A stretch of DNA of 64,000 nucleotides, taken from NCBI GenBank assembly GCA_016714605.1, contig JADKDL010000005.1, forward strand, positions 184,003 to 248,002, in the 5' to 3' direction. Both the position numbers and the translations under genes were made by a program. The notes under the pieces were generated by a model, which was given only the letters and a program-made list of their open reading frames with translations, searched no databases and was not told where the DNA came from. Positions within the stretch are counted from its first letter, which is position 1. Each line of letters starts with the position of its first letter. The stretch comes from Bacteroidales bacterium (GTDB lineage Bacteria; Bacteroidota; Bacteroidia; Bacteroidales; UBA1715). This document shows positions 1-9,046 of the stretch, in pieces.

Positions 1-2021
1 GGAATTCCAATAGTAATGCCTTTAGAATCAACAGCATTCATTTCTCTATTGAAAAGTAAGTCGTATTTAAAATCGTAAATATTTTCACCTTTTATTCTTT
101 GTTCCCCCTTATTTGAAAAAACTTTTTCACATTTATTTCCTGAGAAATGGTATCCTTTATTTTCAAACTCAAATCGAGTAACGACACAAAAATTATTACA
201 AGCTTTACAAGTAATTTGTTTTGAATGAATGTGTAGTGGTTTTGAAAAATCTGAAATAGCACGTGGGTTAACCGTCAATTGCATAGCATATAAAGCTGAG
301 CCAAAAGCACCCATAAGTTCTGGAATATCAGAACATTTAACTTGCTTTCCGGTTTCTAGTTCCAATGCTCTTACTAAAGCTTTGTTTCTGAATGCTCCAC
401 CCTGAACAACAATATTGTTGCCTAAAACATTCATGTCTGTTATTTTCAGAACTTTATATAAGCAATTTTTCACTACAGAATATGCCAAACCTGCTGCAAT
501 ATCTTCTACAGGAGCACCTTCACGTAAAAATTGTTTAACTTTTGAATTCATAAATACGGTACAACGAGTACCCAAATCGCAAGGAGAGGTGGCTTTGCAG
601 GCAATTTCAGCAAAGTTTGCCGCATTGTAATTTAAGTTATGCGCAAAATTTTCAATAAACGAACCACATCCAGACGAGCAGGCTTCGTTTATTTCAAGAT
701 TCTGTATGTAACCATCTTTTATGAAAATAGCTTTCATATCCTGTCCGCCAATATCAAGAATAAATGAAACATCAGAATCTACATGTTTCGAGCCGGTGAA
801 ATGAGCAATGGTTTCAACAATTCCACTGTCTAATTGGAATGCAGCTTTTATTAAATCTTCGCCATAACCGGTTACCGCAGAGGCTGTAAACTGTAAATCA
901 GAACCAAATTTTTTTTCAATTTCTAAAAATGTTTCATGAATTACATCTATTGCAGCTCCATTGTTGTGAGCATATTTTGAAAAAAGTATGTGTTTATTCT
1001 CATCAATTATAATAATTTTTGAAGTTGTAGAACCGCAATCTATACCTAAATAGTATTTTTTATTAGAATCAAAGGTCTCATTTCTAGTGATTTCAGAAAT
1101 ATTTCGTCCTTTTTGCCATGACTCAAATTCGCTGGGCGATTTAAATAGAATACTTTGATTAATAGTGGGTTTTGAACTTGTAGTAATGTTCTTTATTTGT
1201 TGTTTTACTTGTTCTATGGTATAATAATTACTCTGATGGCAAAGAGCTGCTCCCCAAGCCGGCAAAAGAGCTGAGTTTTGAGGTAGAATACAGTCGTTTT
1301 CATCTATTTGCAGTAGTGTATAAAATGCCTTGCGAAGAAGCGGTATGAACGATAATGGACCGCCTGAGAATAATACTTTAGGCTTAGAATCTACGCCTCT
1401 TGCTAAAGAATTTATAGTTTGAATGGCTACAGCATTAAAAATTGAGGCAGCAATATCTTGTTTACTAATTTTTCTGGAAAGTAAATTTTGAACATCTGTT
1501 TTAGCAAATACGCCACAACGAGAAGCTATCGGATAGATATTTGTAGCCTGAGCAGCTAAGTCGTTTAGGTTTTCAACATTTACATTCAACAAAACAGCCA
1601 TTTGGTCAATAAACGCACCGGTTCCACCTGCACAGCTACCATTCATACGCATGTCTGGAAGTTTATCTTTTTCAAAATAGATAATCTTTCCATCCTCACC
1701 ACCTATATCAATAAGTGTTTTCACCTCCGGATAGTGAGTCTTTATAACGGTAGAGGCAGCAACTACCTCTTGTACAAACGGTATCTTTGTTTTTTCAGAT
1801 ATTCCCATACCTGCCGAACCGGTAAAATGAATAGTAAACAGCTCTGATGGGTATTGTTTTTCAACTTCATCTAAGAGTGCCAATACTGTTTCTCTTATCA
1901 AAGCTTTATGTCTTCTGTAATTACTATATATAACTGTCTTATTTGTATCTAAAACAACTAGTTTTGCGGTTGTCGAACCTACATCAAAACCCAGACTATA
2001 GTGCGAGATTTTATTTGTCAT
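1..2021 (-). CDS. Acyl-CoA dehydratase activase (BadF/BadG/BcrA/BcrD ATPase family), 3' end outside window
   Basis: ATP-dependent activator of (R)-2-hydroxyacyl-CoA dehydratases; it passes one low-potential electron to the dehydratase. About 673 residues are visible. Two ASKHA ATPase modules occur in tandem: the first opens with SLGFDVGSTTAKLVV near residue 8, the second with YLGIDCGSTTSKIII around residue 315. Each has the cysteine loop that carries the shared [4Fe-4S] cluster (NGSCAGGTGAF in the first, NEACSSGCGSF in the second). The visible part ends in ITIGIP, where the DUF2229 region of the large (about 1400-residue) fused forms normally begins, so the dehydratase-like part probably lies outside. 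The ATG at 2021 directly precedes the first module. Single-module activases are about 260 residues, so this is the large fusion type. The substrate cannot be told from the sequence. Confidence 0.9.
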   Translation of the reverse strand, partial: MTNKISHYSLGFDVGSTTAKLVVLDTNKTVIYSNYRRHKALIRETVLALLDEVEKQYPSELFTIHFTGSAGMGISEKTKIPFVQEVVAASTVIKTHYPEVKTLIDIGGEDGKIIYFEKDKLPDMRMNGSCAGGTGAFIDQMAVLLNVNVENLNDLAAQATNIYPIASRCGVFAKTDVQNLLSRKISKQDIAASIFNAVAIQTINSLARGVDSKPKVLFSGGPLSFIPLLRKAFYTLLQIDENDCILPQNSALLPAWGAALCHQSNYYTIEQVKQQIKNITTSSKPTINQSILFKSPSEFESWQKGRNISEITRNETFDSNKKYYLGIDCGSTTSKIIIIDENKHILFSKYAHNNGAAIDVIHETFLEIEKKFGSDLQFTASAVTGYGEDLIKAAFQLDSGIVETIAHFTGSKHVDSDVSFILDIGGQDMKAIFIKDGYIQNLEINEACSSGCGSFIENFAHNLNYNAANFAEIACKATSPCDLGTRCTVFMNSKVKQFLREGAPVEDIAAGLAYSVVKNCLYKVLKITDMNVLGNNIVVQGGAFRNKALVRALELETGKQVKCSDIPELMGAFGSALYAMQLTVNPRAISDFSKPLHIHSKQITCKACNNFCVVTRFEFENKGYHFSGNKCEKVFSNKGEQRIKGENIYDFKYDLLFNREMNAVDSKGITIGI

Positions 2022-2041
2022 GTATTATATAAATTCCTAAA

Positions 2042-2049
2042 CAAAATTA
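2042..2049 (-). promoter_or_regulatory. Putative -7 box for the activase gene
   Basis: On the minus strand this reads TAATTTTG, a full match to the Bacteroidota -7 consensus TAnnTTTG, about 20 nt before the ATG at 2021. No clear -33 TTG was found at the usual distance, so support is only partial. Confidence 0.35.
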
Positions 2050-2338
2050 CATTCATTTTTGATTAAATTACTTTATGCAGATTTTAAATTTTCATCTCTA
2101 ATAAAAATTTTTTATTAATAAATATTTATTTTAACACAAATTAATTAACAATCATTTAGTTCTAAAATAATTAACAAGTAATTATTTTTAAGAAAAATAG
2201 TGTTATATTTATTCACGGAAACATATATTAAAATACTCTTAATTTTATTTGAGATAATATAGAGATGAAATAGGGAACATTTCTATTATTAACAAGGTCT
2301 TAGATGCTATTAGATTACTTTTTCTTACAGAGAAAAGG

Positions 2339-2346
2339 TAGTTTTG
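2339..2346 (+). promoter_or_regulatory. Putative -7 box for the mannanase gene
   Basis: TAGTTTTG matches TAnnTTTG. A transcript starting just after it would begin at about 2350, which excludes the in-frame ATG at 2348 and supports the start at 2405. The -33 element is not convincing. Confidence 0.35.
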
Positions 2347-2404
2347 TATGTCTATTTTTCAAATTAGTATTCCCTCTTTTATACATTATTTTTTAATTCA
2401 AAAA

Positions 2405-5113
2405 ATGAAAAATTATTTTTATTTAAACCTACTATTGCTTGTTTTGCCATTATTCACAATGGCTCAAGGGTTTACCACTTCTGGTGGCAATTTAATTGAT
2501 GCAAATGGTAATAATTTTATTATGAAGGGAATGAATGTTCCGCTTGCATGGTTTGTAAATGATGTGAATGGTAGTATTGACGATTTAAAGAAAAACACTA
2601 ATTCAAATTGCTTACGAATTGTGGTACAGACTACTACATCAGACAATGCTTGGCAGACCTGTGTTCAGAATTGTATAGACAACGACATTATTCCAATGGT
2701 TGAATTGCACGATGTAACCGGAAGTACTGATCAAACTGCTATGGTGCGTATGGCAGAGTTTTGGGCTTCTAAAGCTAGTTTTCTTACCAGAGCCGATATT
2801 GCAAAATACATTCTTATAAATATTTGTAATGAGTGGGGAACTTGGCAAGTAGCTAATACTAACGGAATAGCTTGGCGAGATGCTACAATAAGTTCAGTAA
2901 AAGTGATAAGAGATGCCAACATAAAAACTACAATAGTTTGTGATGCAGTTGGTTATGGACAAGATATTGATGATGCAAAAAACATACGAGCTTATGCAAA
3001 AGCTATACAAGCTGCCGATTCAGGTTATCTGGGAACTAAGCCCAATTTGTTATTTTCCATACACATGTATTGTGAGTGGGCTGTAGGTGGCGATAATATT
3101 GGAATAATTAAAACAATTAAAGATAATAACATACCAATAATTGTTGGGGAATTTGGCTACGAGCATGATAATGGGAGTGGAGGTGTTTGCGATATTAACG
3201 AAACATCAATAATAAACACGTGTCAGACAAATGGAATAGGATGGTTGGCATGGTCTCAAAAAGGAAATGGCTCTCCGGTACAGTATCTTGATTTGTGTTC
3301 AGACTGGGCTTGTACATCGCTCTCTACATGGGGAAACACTGTAGTAAATGGCACAAATGGTACAAAAACAGCCATAACCTGTTCTGTTTTTACTTCTAAT
3401 CCTAATATTGCGCCAAGTGTTTCAATTACAAGTCCTGCGAATAATGCAACATTTACCGAACCTGCAACGATTGCATTAACTGCAACGGCTTCTGATACTG
3501 ATGGTACAATAGCTTCGGTAGCTTTTTATAATGGCACCTCTCTATTATTTACCGATGATTCTTCTCCCCCTGTTATATTTTACTCTTGCGCTGCTGGACC
3601 CTGGGTAGCAAAGGGAACTTATACAATAACAGCAAAAGCAACCGACAACGGTGGTTCTGTTACTACCTCTGCTGCTGTAACTGTTGTGGTAAACGAAAAT
3701 CCTTGTCCTACACCTGTTTTGGGTGAAGATGTGGTTTTTTGCCCTGAAACCGGAGTGCTATTAAATAGTAATGTAAGCAATGTAACCGGAGTTACTTTTT
3801 CATGGACTTTGGATGGTATTTCTATTATTGGAAATACAACTTCAATGAGTGTAAATAAACCCGGAACGTATGCTGTAACTGCCACAAAATCGGGTTGTAC
3901 GAGTAAATCAGATCAGATAGTAGCAACAAGTCTAGGATTGTTGGCTACAAACCAAACTATATGTGCACAGGGCGAAGCAACTTTGGCTGTAGATGGTGGA
4001 TATGGTGGTCCGTATCTTTGGTATGATGCACAAACTAATGGAGCATTATTGCATACCGGAAATCAGTATATTCCTACGGTTTCTGCAACCACTACTTTTT
4101 ATGTGGAAGATTCCGGTGCAGGAGAAACCTACAATCTGGGTTTAGTAAATCAAACAGCAGGTGCTGAGGTTTGGAATCTTTCAGGTGCCGATTTAGCTGA
4201 AAATGATAAAAATGTAGCTATTACAGTATCACAAGATCTTTTATTAAAATCTATATCTGTATATTCAGGCAGTTCACTTAATACTGTAACTATTAGAATA
4301 TTACAAGGAGCAACAATAAAACATACAAAAACATTTACAAATTTAAATATAGGCAAACAGAAATTAGCTTTAGATTTTCAATTGGCAGTTGGTTCATATA
4401 CTATTGATGCAGCAGGAACAATCGGAACACTTGTTTATCAAGCAGAAGGAGCTGTTTTTCCATATACCGAGGCTGGAGTTCTTTCGTTTACCGGGACCCA
4501 ATCATGGGTTATTACCGATGGAAGATACGGATTGTTTTATGATTGGGAGATAGGAACGGGAACAGGCGGCGTTGCTTGTGCTAGAACACCTGTTATAGCT
4601 ACCATTAATCCTAATGCAGAAGGTTGTACAACTGCTAAAAATCAAGAAATTACATTAAAAGCAGGATGGAATTTAATTTCACTAGCTGTAGAAGCCGATA
4701 ATATGCTCATAGAACAGCTATTTTCTTCAGAATTAAGCAATTTAGAAATGGTAAAAACGATTGATGCTTTTTGGTCGGCAGCAAATCCGGCTTTTTTGAA
4801 TACACTTACTAATATGAAAGCTGGTGCAGCATATCTTGTAAAAATGAAAACCAATACTTCAATAACAATTTCAGGCGAACCAACTGTAGATAAGACCAGC
4901 AATCTGAAAAAAGGATGGAATTTGGTTGGTGTACCATTATTGACCGATGCACCTATAGACCAAACTATTGAAGAAATTGGCAGTCAAACACTTTCTGTTA
5001 AAAACTTTGAAGGTTTCTTTCAAATTGGCAATAGTTCAAATAGTATTACTACTTTCAAAACAGGTTTTGGTTATTACTACCATGTTTCTGCCGATTGTAT
5101 GCTTACTTGGTAA
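2405..5113 (+). CDS. Secreted GH5 (GH5_8-like) beta-mannanase with Ig-like and GWNL domains
   Basis: Predicted endo-1,4-beta-mannosidase, secreted. From the ATG at 2405 (902 residues) a signal peptide (about residues 1-20, ending FTMAQ) is followed by a GH5 catalytic domain to about residue 325 that resembles Bacillus Man5 enzymes. The likely acid/base is E143 in NICNEWGTW and the nucleophile E249 in IVGEFGY. Next come a bacterial Ig domain (VSITSPANNATF), two T9SS-associated Ig-like domains, a beta-sandwich region, and two tandem copies of a module starting KAGWNLIS and KKGWNLVG. An in-frame ATG 57 nt upstream would put a non-signal extension in front of the signal peptide. No canonical T9SS C-terminal domain is visible; the protein ends in the second GWNL module, and that module recurs in the FISUMP protein at 54808. 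Activity on mannan is inferred from family resemblance. Confidence 0.85.
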   Translation: MKNYFYLNLLLLVLPLFTMAQGFTTSGGNLIDANGNNFIMKGMNVPLAWFVNDVNGSIDDLKKNTNSNCLRIVVQTTTSDNAWQTCVQNCIDNDIIPMVELHDVTGSTDQTAMVRMAEFWASKASFLTRADIAKYILINICNEWGTWQVANTNGIAWRDATISSVKVIRDANIKTTIVCDAVGYGQDIDDAKNIRAYAKAIQAADSGYLGTKPNLLFSIHMYCEWAVGGDNIGIIKTIKDNNIPIIVGEFGYEHDNGSGGVCDINETSIINTCQTNGIGWLAWSQKGNGSPVQYLDLCSDWACTSLSTWGNTVVNGTNGTKTAITCSVFTSNPNIAPSVSITSPANNATFTEPATIALTATASDTDGTIASVAFYNGTSLLFTDDSSPPVIFYSCAAGPWVAKGTYTITAKATDNGGSVTTSAAVTVVVNENPCPTPVLGEDVVFCPETGVLLNSNVSNVTGVTFSWTLDGISIIGNTTSMSVNKPGTYAVTATKSGCTSKSDQIVATSLGLLATNQTICAQGEATLAVDGGYGGPYLWYDAQTNGALLHTGNQYIPTVSATTTFYVEDSGAGETYNLGLVNQTAGAEVWNLSGADLAENDKNVAITVSQDLLLKSISVYSGSSLNTVTIRILQGATIKHTKTFTNLNIGKQKLALDFQLAVGSYTIDAAGTIGTLVYQAEGAVFPYTEAGVLSFTGTQSWVITDGRYGLFYDWEIGTGTGGVACARTPVIATINPNAEGCTTAKNQEITLKAGWNLISLAVEADNMLIEQLFSSELSNLEMVKTIDAFWSAANPAFLNTLTNMKAGAAYLVKMKTNTSITISGEPTVDKTSNLKKGWNLVGVPLLTDAPIDQTIEEIGSQTLSVKNFEGFFQIGNSSNSITTFKTGFGYYYHVSADCMLTW

Positions 5114-5140
5114 GGATTGTAAACGATTAATTGCTTGATA

Positions 5141-5178
5141 AAAAAAGGCGAAACAGTTTTTACCGTTTCGCCTTTTTT
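5141..5178. terminator. Bidirectional rho-independent terminator
   Basis: Stem GGCGAAAC/GTTTCGCC, with an A-run on the left and a T-run on the right, lies between the convergent mannanase and acyltransferase genes. It can serve both strands. Confidence 0.85.
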
Positions 5179-5203
5179 ATTCTTAGAAATTTTCTTAACC
5201 ACC

Positions 5204-6376
5204 TTAGGCATTAAGAACAATTTCCAATAAATTTGCCCATTTATAACTCACCGTATTTTTAGATACGAATTTATATCTAGATCTTTTCAAGTTGAGTAAT
5301 GAGTATTCATTAAAATTATCAACAACATTTAGAATATCTTTTTTAGCAAATAGCAGTTCGTTATTACCTGATTTCCAAAGAATACCCTCGTTATTTAAAC
5401 TCAAAGTACCGGTGCCCAAACTTTGCCATACGTTTTCACTTGGTTCATCGAATAGTTCAACTTCATTGTCTGAAAGCAGCGTGTTTTCAGGAAACTGAGC
5501 AAAAGATTTTTTTGCAAGTTCTATTTGCCAGTTATTCCAATCTTTAACTGTAGCTATTTGTTTAGCATTCAAAACTGCTTTTGGGTCTGATACATTTTGA
5601 TTACCATCAATAGCAAATGTGGTTTTGCAAGATTTGCAAACAATCTCGTTTTTGGTACCTTTAAGTGTATCTTCGCTATTGCAAGACGGACATTTCCAAA
5701 GTAAATTTTCAATGCCAACAGCAAAATCTTTACCTTTATATACTATTTTTTTAACCCGTTCGTCGGTAAAGTCGTCATTATTAATGTAATTAAACATTCT
5801 TAATTGCAACTCTTCTTTGCTTAAACGTTGTACTTCCTCTACATCAATTCTGTCGAACTCAAGAAATATTTTACCTACCCTTGGTATTTCAGACCATCGC
5901 GGTCGAGACATGTAACTACCAGAAAATCTAGCCATTAATATAGGTACATTCATTTTTTTTGCCAACGATGCTGTTGCGGTTGAGAAGTCTTTAGTTTTAC
6001 CAATCCAGCTTCTGTCGCCTTCAACAAAAATACCTACCGTATAACCGTTTCTTAGCAAGTCCATTGCCTTAACAAATGCTTGAGTGTCGGGTCTGCCTTT
6101 TTTTATGTTAAAGCATCCTAAACCGCTAGAAAAAAGTTTATTAGCACCTTTTACCCCATCAACATTTGCCATGTAGTTTATAGGAGTTTTTATGTTTCTC
6201 CCAATAAGAAAAGGTTCTCCACGGTTGGCATGATTTGCGATAACTATAAATGGACCATCTTTAGGTGGTTTTTTATGCCAAATAACTTGCATTTTGAATA
6301 GAAATGCGAGTCTCGTAGCAATAGTTGCCTGAGCAAAACGCCAAAAAAACAAATGTTTAAGTGTTGATTTTCCCAT
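5204..6376 (-). CDS. PlsC-like acyltransferase with C-terminal zinc-ribbon region
   Basis: Member of the lysophospholipid acyltransferase (PlsC) superfamily, 390 residues. The domain spans about residues 1-210: motif I reads NHANRGEP (HX4E instead of the usual HX4D) and motif III reads FVEGDRSW instead of FPEGTRS, so the catalytic signature is divergent. Near residues 228-252 a C4 ribbon (CPSCNSED followed by CKSC) probably binds zinc. The remaining part is of unknown type. The start overlaps the end of the upstream HAD gene by 20 nt, so the two are probably translated together. A role in phospholipid or other lipid acylation is inferred; the acyl acceptor is unknown. Confidence 0.75.
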   Translation of the reverse strand: MGKSTLKHLFFWRFAQATIATRLAFLFKMQVIWHKKPPKDGPFIVIANHANRGEPFLIGRNIKTPINYMANVDGVKGANKLFSSGLGCFNIKKGRPDTQAFVKAMDLLRNGYTVGIFVEGDRSWIGKTKDFSTATASLAKKMNVPILMARFSGSYMSRPRWSEIPRVGKIFLEFDRIDVEEVQRLSKEELQLRMFNYINNDDFTDERVKKIVYKGKDFAVGIENLLWKCPSCNSEDTLKGTKNEIVCKSCKTTFAIDGNQNVSDPKAVLNAKQIATVKDWNNWQIELAKKSFAQFPENTLLSDNEVELFDEPSENVWQSLGTGTLSLNNEGILWKSGNNELLFAKKDILNVVDNFNEYSLLNLKRSRYKFVSKNTVSYKWANLLEIVLNA

Positions 6377-7022
6377 ATTTAGTAATCATATTTAGTTTAG
6401 AAAAGTCATCTGGTATTTTTAAAAATATCATATTTGCATTTTTAGCTCCATCTCCATCAGTGTCTGGTCTGTCGCCAATTACAAGAATTTTTTCGGTTGG
6501 AATGTTAAGTTTTTGTGCTATTTCTAAAAAAGGTCTTGCAATAGGTTTAAATGCGCCAAAACTTTCGGTACCAACTGTTTCTACAAAAAGCTTTGTGTCT
6601 ATGCCTAACGCCGTTAAACGTTCAGGCACCTTTGTGAAATCTGATAAACAGATCATTGGAATATTCTGTTTTGAAAAATATAGTATTGCATGTAGAACCA
6701 TTTTATTAGGTTTATACCATCGTTTTAGGGTACAAACAAAAAAGTGCATAAAATCAGTAATAAATTTTTTACAATTATCCTCTGGTTCTCCTGTCATAGA
6801 ACTCATTTCTTTTAATATTGCTGCTTCTAAATTGGTCTGATTAAAAAAATCTTTGCCTTTGCAGCGTTTTCTTGCCCTTAAGTATGCTTTTAAATATTTT
6901 AATTTGAATAAAAATCTAAAAACATAGAATATTTCAATTCCCCTCTTGTTGTAAATGGTGCCATCTAAGTCAAAGATTACAGCATTAAATACAATCATTT
7001 TTTCTGAATAATCAAATGACAT
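6357..7022 (-). CDS. HAD-superfamily hydrolase
   Basis: 221-residue haloacid-dehalogenase-like hydrolase, probably a phosphatase. Motif I is FDLDGTIYN (residues 17-25) with the nucleophilic Asp; motif II lies in ICLSD; the Lys of motif III lies in GAFKP; motif IV is VIGDRPDTDGDGA. A long helical cap sits between motifs I and II. It overlaps the downstream PlsC-like gene by 20 nt. HAD and PlsC domains are known fused in some bacteria, so a joint role in phospholipid metabolism is reasonable but unproven. An internal ATG at codon 9 could be the true start. Confidence 0.8.
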   Translation of the reverse strand: MSFDYSEKMIVFNAVIFDLDGTIYNKRGIEIFYVFRFLFKLKYLKAYLRARKRCKGKDFFNQTNLEAAILKEMSSMTGEPEDNCKKFITDFMHFFVCTLKRWYKPNKMVLHAILYFSKQNIPMICLSDFTKVPERLTALGIDTKLFVETVGTESFGAFKPIARPFLEIAQKLNIPTEKILVIGDRPDTDGDGAKNANMIFLKIPDDFSKLNMITKYGKINT

Positions 7023-7327
7023 TTATTATCTTGAAATTTAGAGCAAATAAAATGAAAAAAGATTAATTATTAATATAAAAAATACAACATAAAGTAAAAA
7101 TTATCATAAATATTATGATAATTACATAGATAAGCTGATAAAAAGCCACCAATTTACGTTAGTAAATAAACTCATAATAATGACATAAAATGGTATAAAA
7201 CATTACTAAATAGCTGTTTAAATCATTCAGCGGAAAGCAGTGTATTAAAAAAAATAAATATTTTAAAAATGATTTAACTAAAATAATTAATTTCGTAGTT
7301 GCAAAAAAACAAAAAAACAAGAAATTA
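7023..7327. other. Divergent intergenic region, AT-rich
   Basis: 305-nt spacer. A weak -7-like TAATTTCG lies about 40 nt before the GH3-like gene. No ORF, RNA or repeat was recognised. Confidence 0.4.
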
Positions 7328-9010
7328 ATGGGGTTTTTCAAAAATGAGTGGATTGTAAAGAAATTAATTACAATCGCAGGTAAGGGCGCTTATGACAAGA
7401 TAAGAAAAGCAGCTCAGAATCCTGAATACCATCAAAAGAAATTTTTGCTGGATTTATTAAAAGAGCATTCAAACACAGTTTTCGGACAGGAACATGATTT
7501 TTCAAAGATTACAAGCTATGAAGAATACAAGCGTGTACCGTTAAGAAAGTATAATGATTATGACAAGTATATAGAAATGATACTTGATGGTAAGTCGGAT
7601 GTGCTTTTTAGTGGCAGACCAGTAGTTTATAATACTTCAAGTGGAACCACCGGCAAGGTTAAATTAATTCCTATTTCCGGGAAATTTGCTAAAAGTCTGT
7701 CTAAGTTCAATAAAATATGGATGTATTCCATACTTGAGCACAATCCTCAAATTTTCGACGGTAAAAGTATTTCATCGGTAGGGAAAGCTATTGAAGATTA
7801 TGCAAGAGATGGTGTGCCTATTGGTTCTATTTTTCAGGTAATAGTTACCGAACAATTCCTTAATTATAAAGAAAGGATATAGTGCTATTTATCCTTTATT
7901 TACTATAGAAGATTATGATACACGATATTATGCTTTAGCCAGAAATGGTTTAGAACATGATATCACCATTTCTATTTGTCCAAGTATAGCCAATTTGTTG
8001 CGCTACCATCAGGTAATTATGGACAATTTTGACGAGATGGTTGAAGAGATAAGACAAGGTAAAATGCGTGATAGCATACTTAATGAGCTCTCTGCCGAAG
8101 ATCGTGCTGAAGTGATGGCTAGAATTCAGCCTAATCCAAAAGAGCTGACGAACTTGTAGCTCTTAAAGCAAAGTATGGCAAAGATTTACTACCGAAACAT
8201 TATTGGCCAAATATAAAAGTTATAAATGCTTGGATAGAAGGTAATTTTGCAATTTTGGTTGATAAAGTTAAATATCATTTCCCTGAATCTACAATTATTC
8301 GTTCGTTTGGTTACCAAGCTTCCGAAGGTCGATTTGGTATTTCTTTAGAAAATCATTGGAACTATTCGCTTCTTGAACTTACTAATTATTTCTTTGAATT
8401 TATATCGGTTGATAATATTGAAGATGAAAATCCTCCTGTATTAATGTATCATCAGTTGGAATTAGGTAAGAGATATTTTATTTATGTTACCAACATGAGC
8501 GGACTATACAGGTATGATATGAATGATATACTTGAAGTTGTAGGTTTTTATAAAAAGACTCCTCTGCTTAAATTTATTCAAAAAGGTGCCGGTGTTGTAA
8601 ACATTATTGGTGAAAAGCTCTCTGAAGAACAAGTTATTGAGGCTACAAGAGAAACTAGTTTGTATACAGGTATAGAAGTGAATAACTACATGATGTTTGG
8701 AAACTGTAAAGAGTTTAGATATGAGTACTTTGTAGAATTTAAAGACAAAGTAGATGAAGAGAAGAAAAAAATATTTATTAATTGTCTTGATGATAAATTA
8801 AAACAGTTAAATATTGAATATCTTGCAAAGAGAAATACAAACCGTTTGAAAATTCCTTTTTTCTTTGAGTTACCTTCAAATTCATATCAGAAAATTAAAG
8901 AGGAATTGCTAAGTAGAAAATTAGCAAAAGACGGACAGTTTAAGGATTTATATTTATCATCAAAAGAAACAACAAAAGAAGTATTGGAAACTATACTTGA
9001 GCGTAATTAG
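7328..9010 (+). CDS. GH3-family adenylating enzyme (acyl-acid amido synthetase-like), two frameshifts
   Basis: Homologue of the plant GH3 / JAR1 family of acyl-adenylate-forming enzymes, common in Bacteroidota; the bacterial function is not established. The reading is broken. Residues from 7328 contain the ATP-binding segment YNTSSGTTGKVKLIP, then hit TAG at 7880. The protein continues in the +1 frame (SAIYPLFTIEDYDTRYYALA) to about 8140, then returns to the first frame (DELVALKAKYGKDLLPKHYW), which continues to 9010 with SFGYQASEGRFGI and YRYDMNDI. One extra base near 7875 and one missing base near 8140 restore a single protein of 560 residues, normal for the family. The RND gene starts 36 nt downstream, so co-transcription is likely. 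Homology is intact on both sides, so I read this as sequence error. Confidence 0.8.
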
Positions 9011-9046
9011 AAAAATTAATTAATTACGTTATTTAATTGAATTAAG

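Larger units (their letters stand above)
2022..2404. other. Divergent intergenic region
   Basis: Very AT-rich spacer of 383 nt between the divergent activase and mannanase genes. Apart from the two -7-like boxes annotated here, no gene, RNA or repeat was recognised. Confidence 0.5.

Noticed and set aside
6361..6840. 159-codon plus-strand open frame
   Set aside because: It lies fully antisense to the HAD hydrolase gene, whose motifs are clear; no homology or signal on the plus strand.
7875..8145. Programmed ribosomal frameshifting in the GH3-like gene
   Set aside because: No slippery heptamer with downstream structure was seen, two opposite shifts would be needed, and similar lesions occur in many genes of the window.
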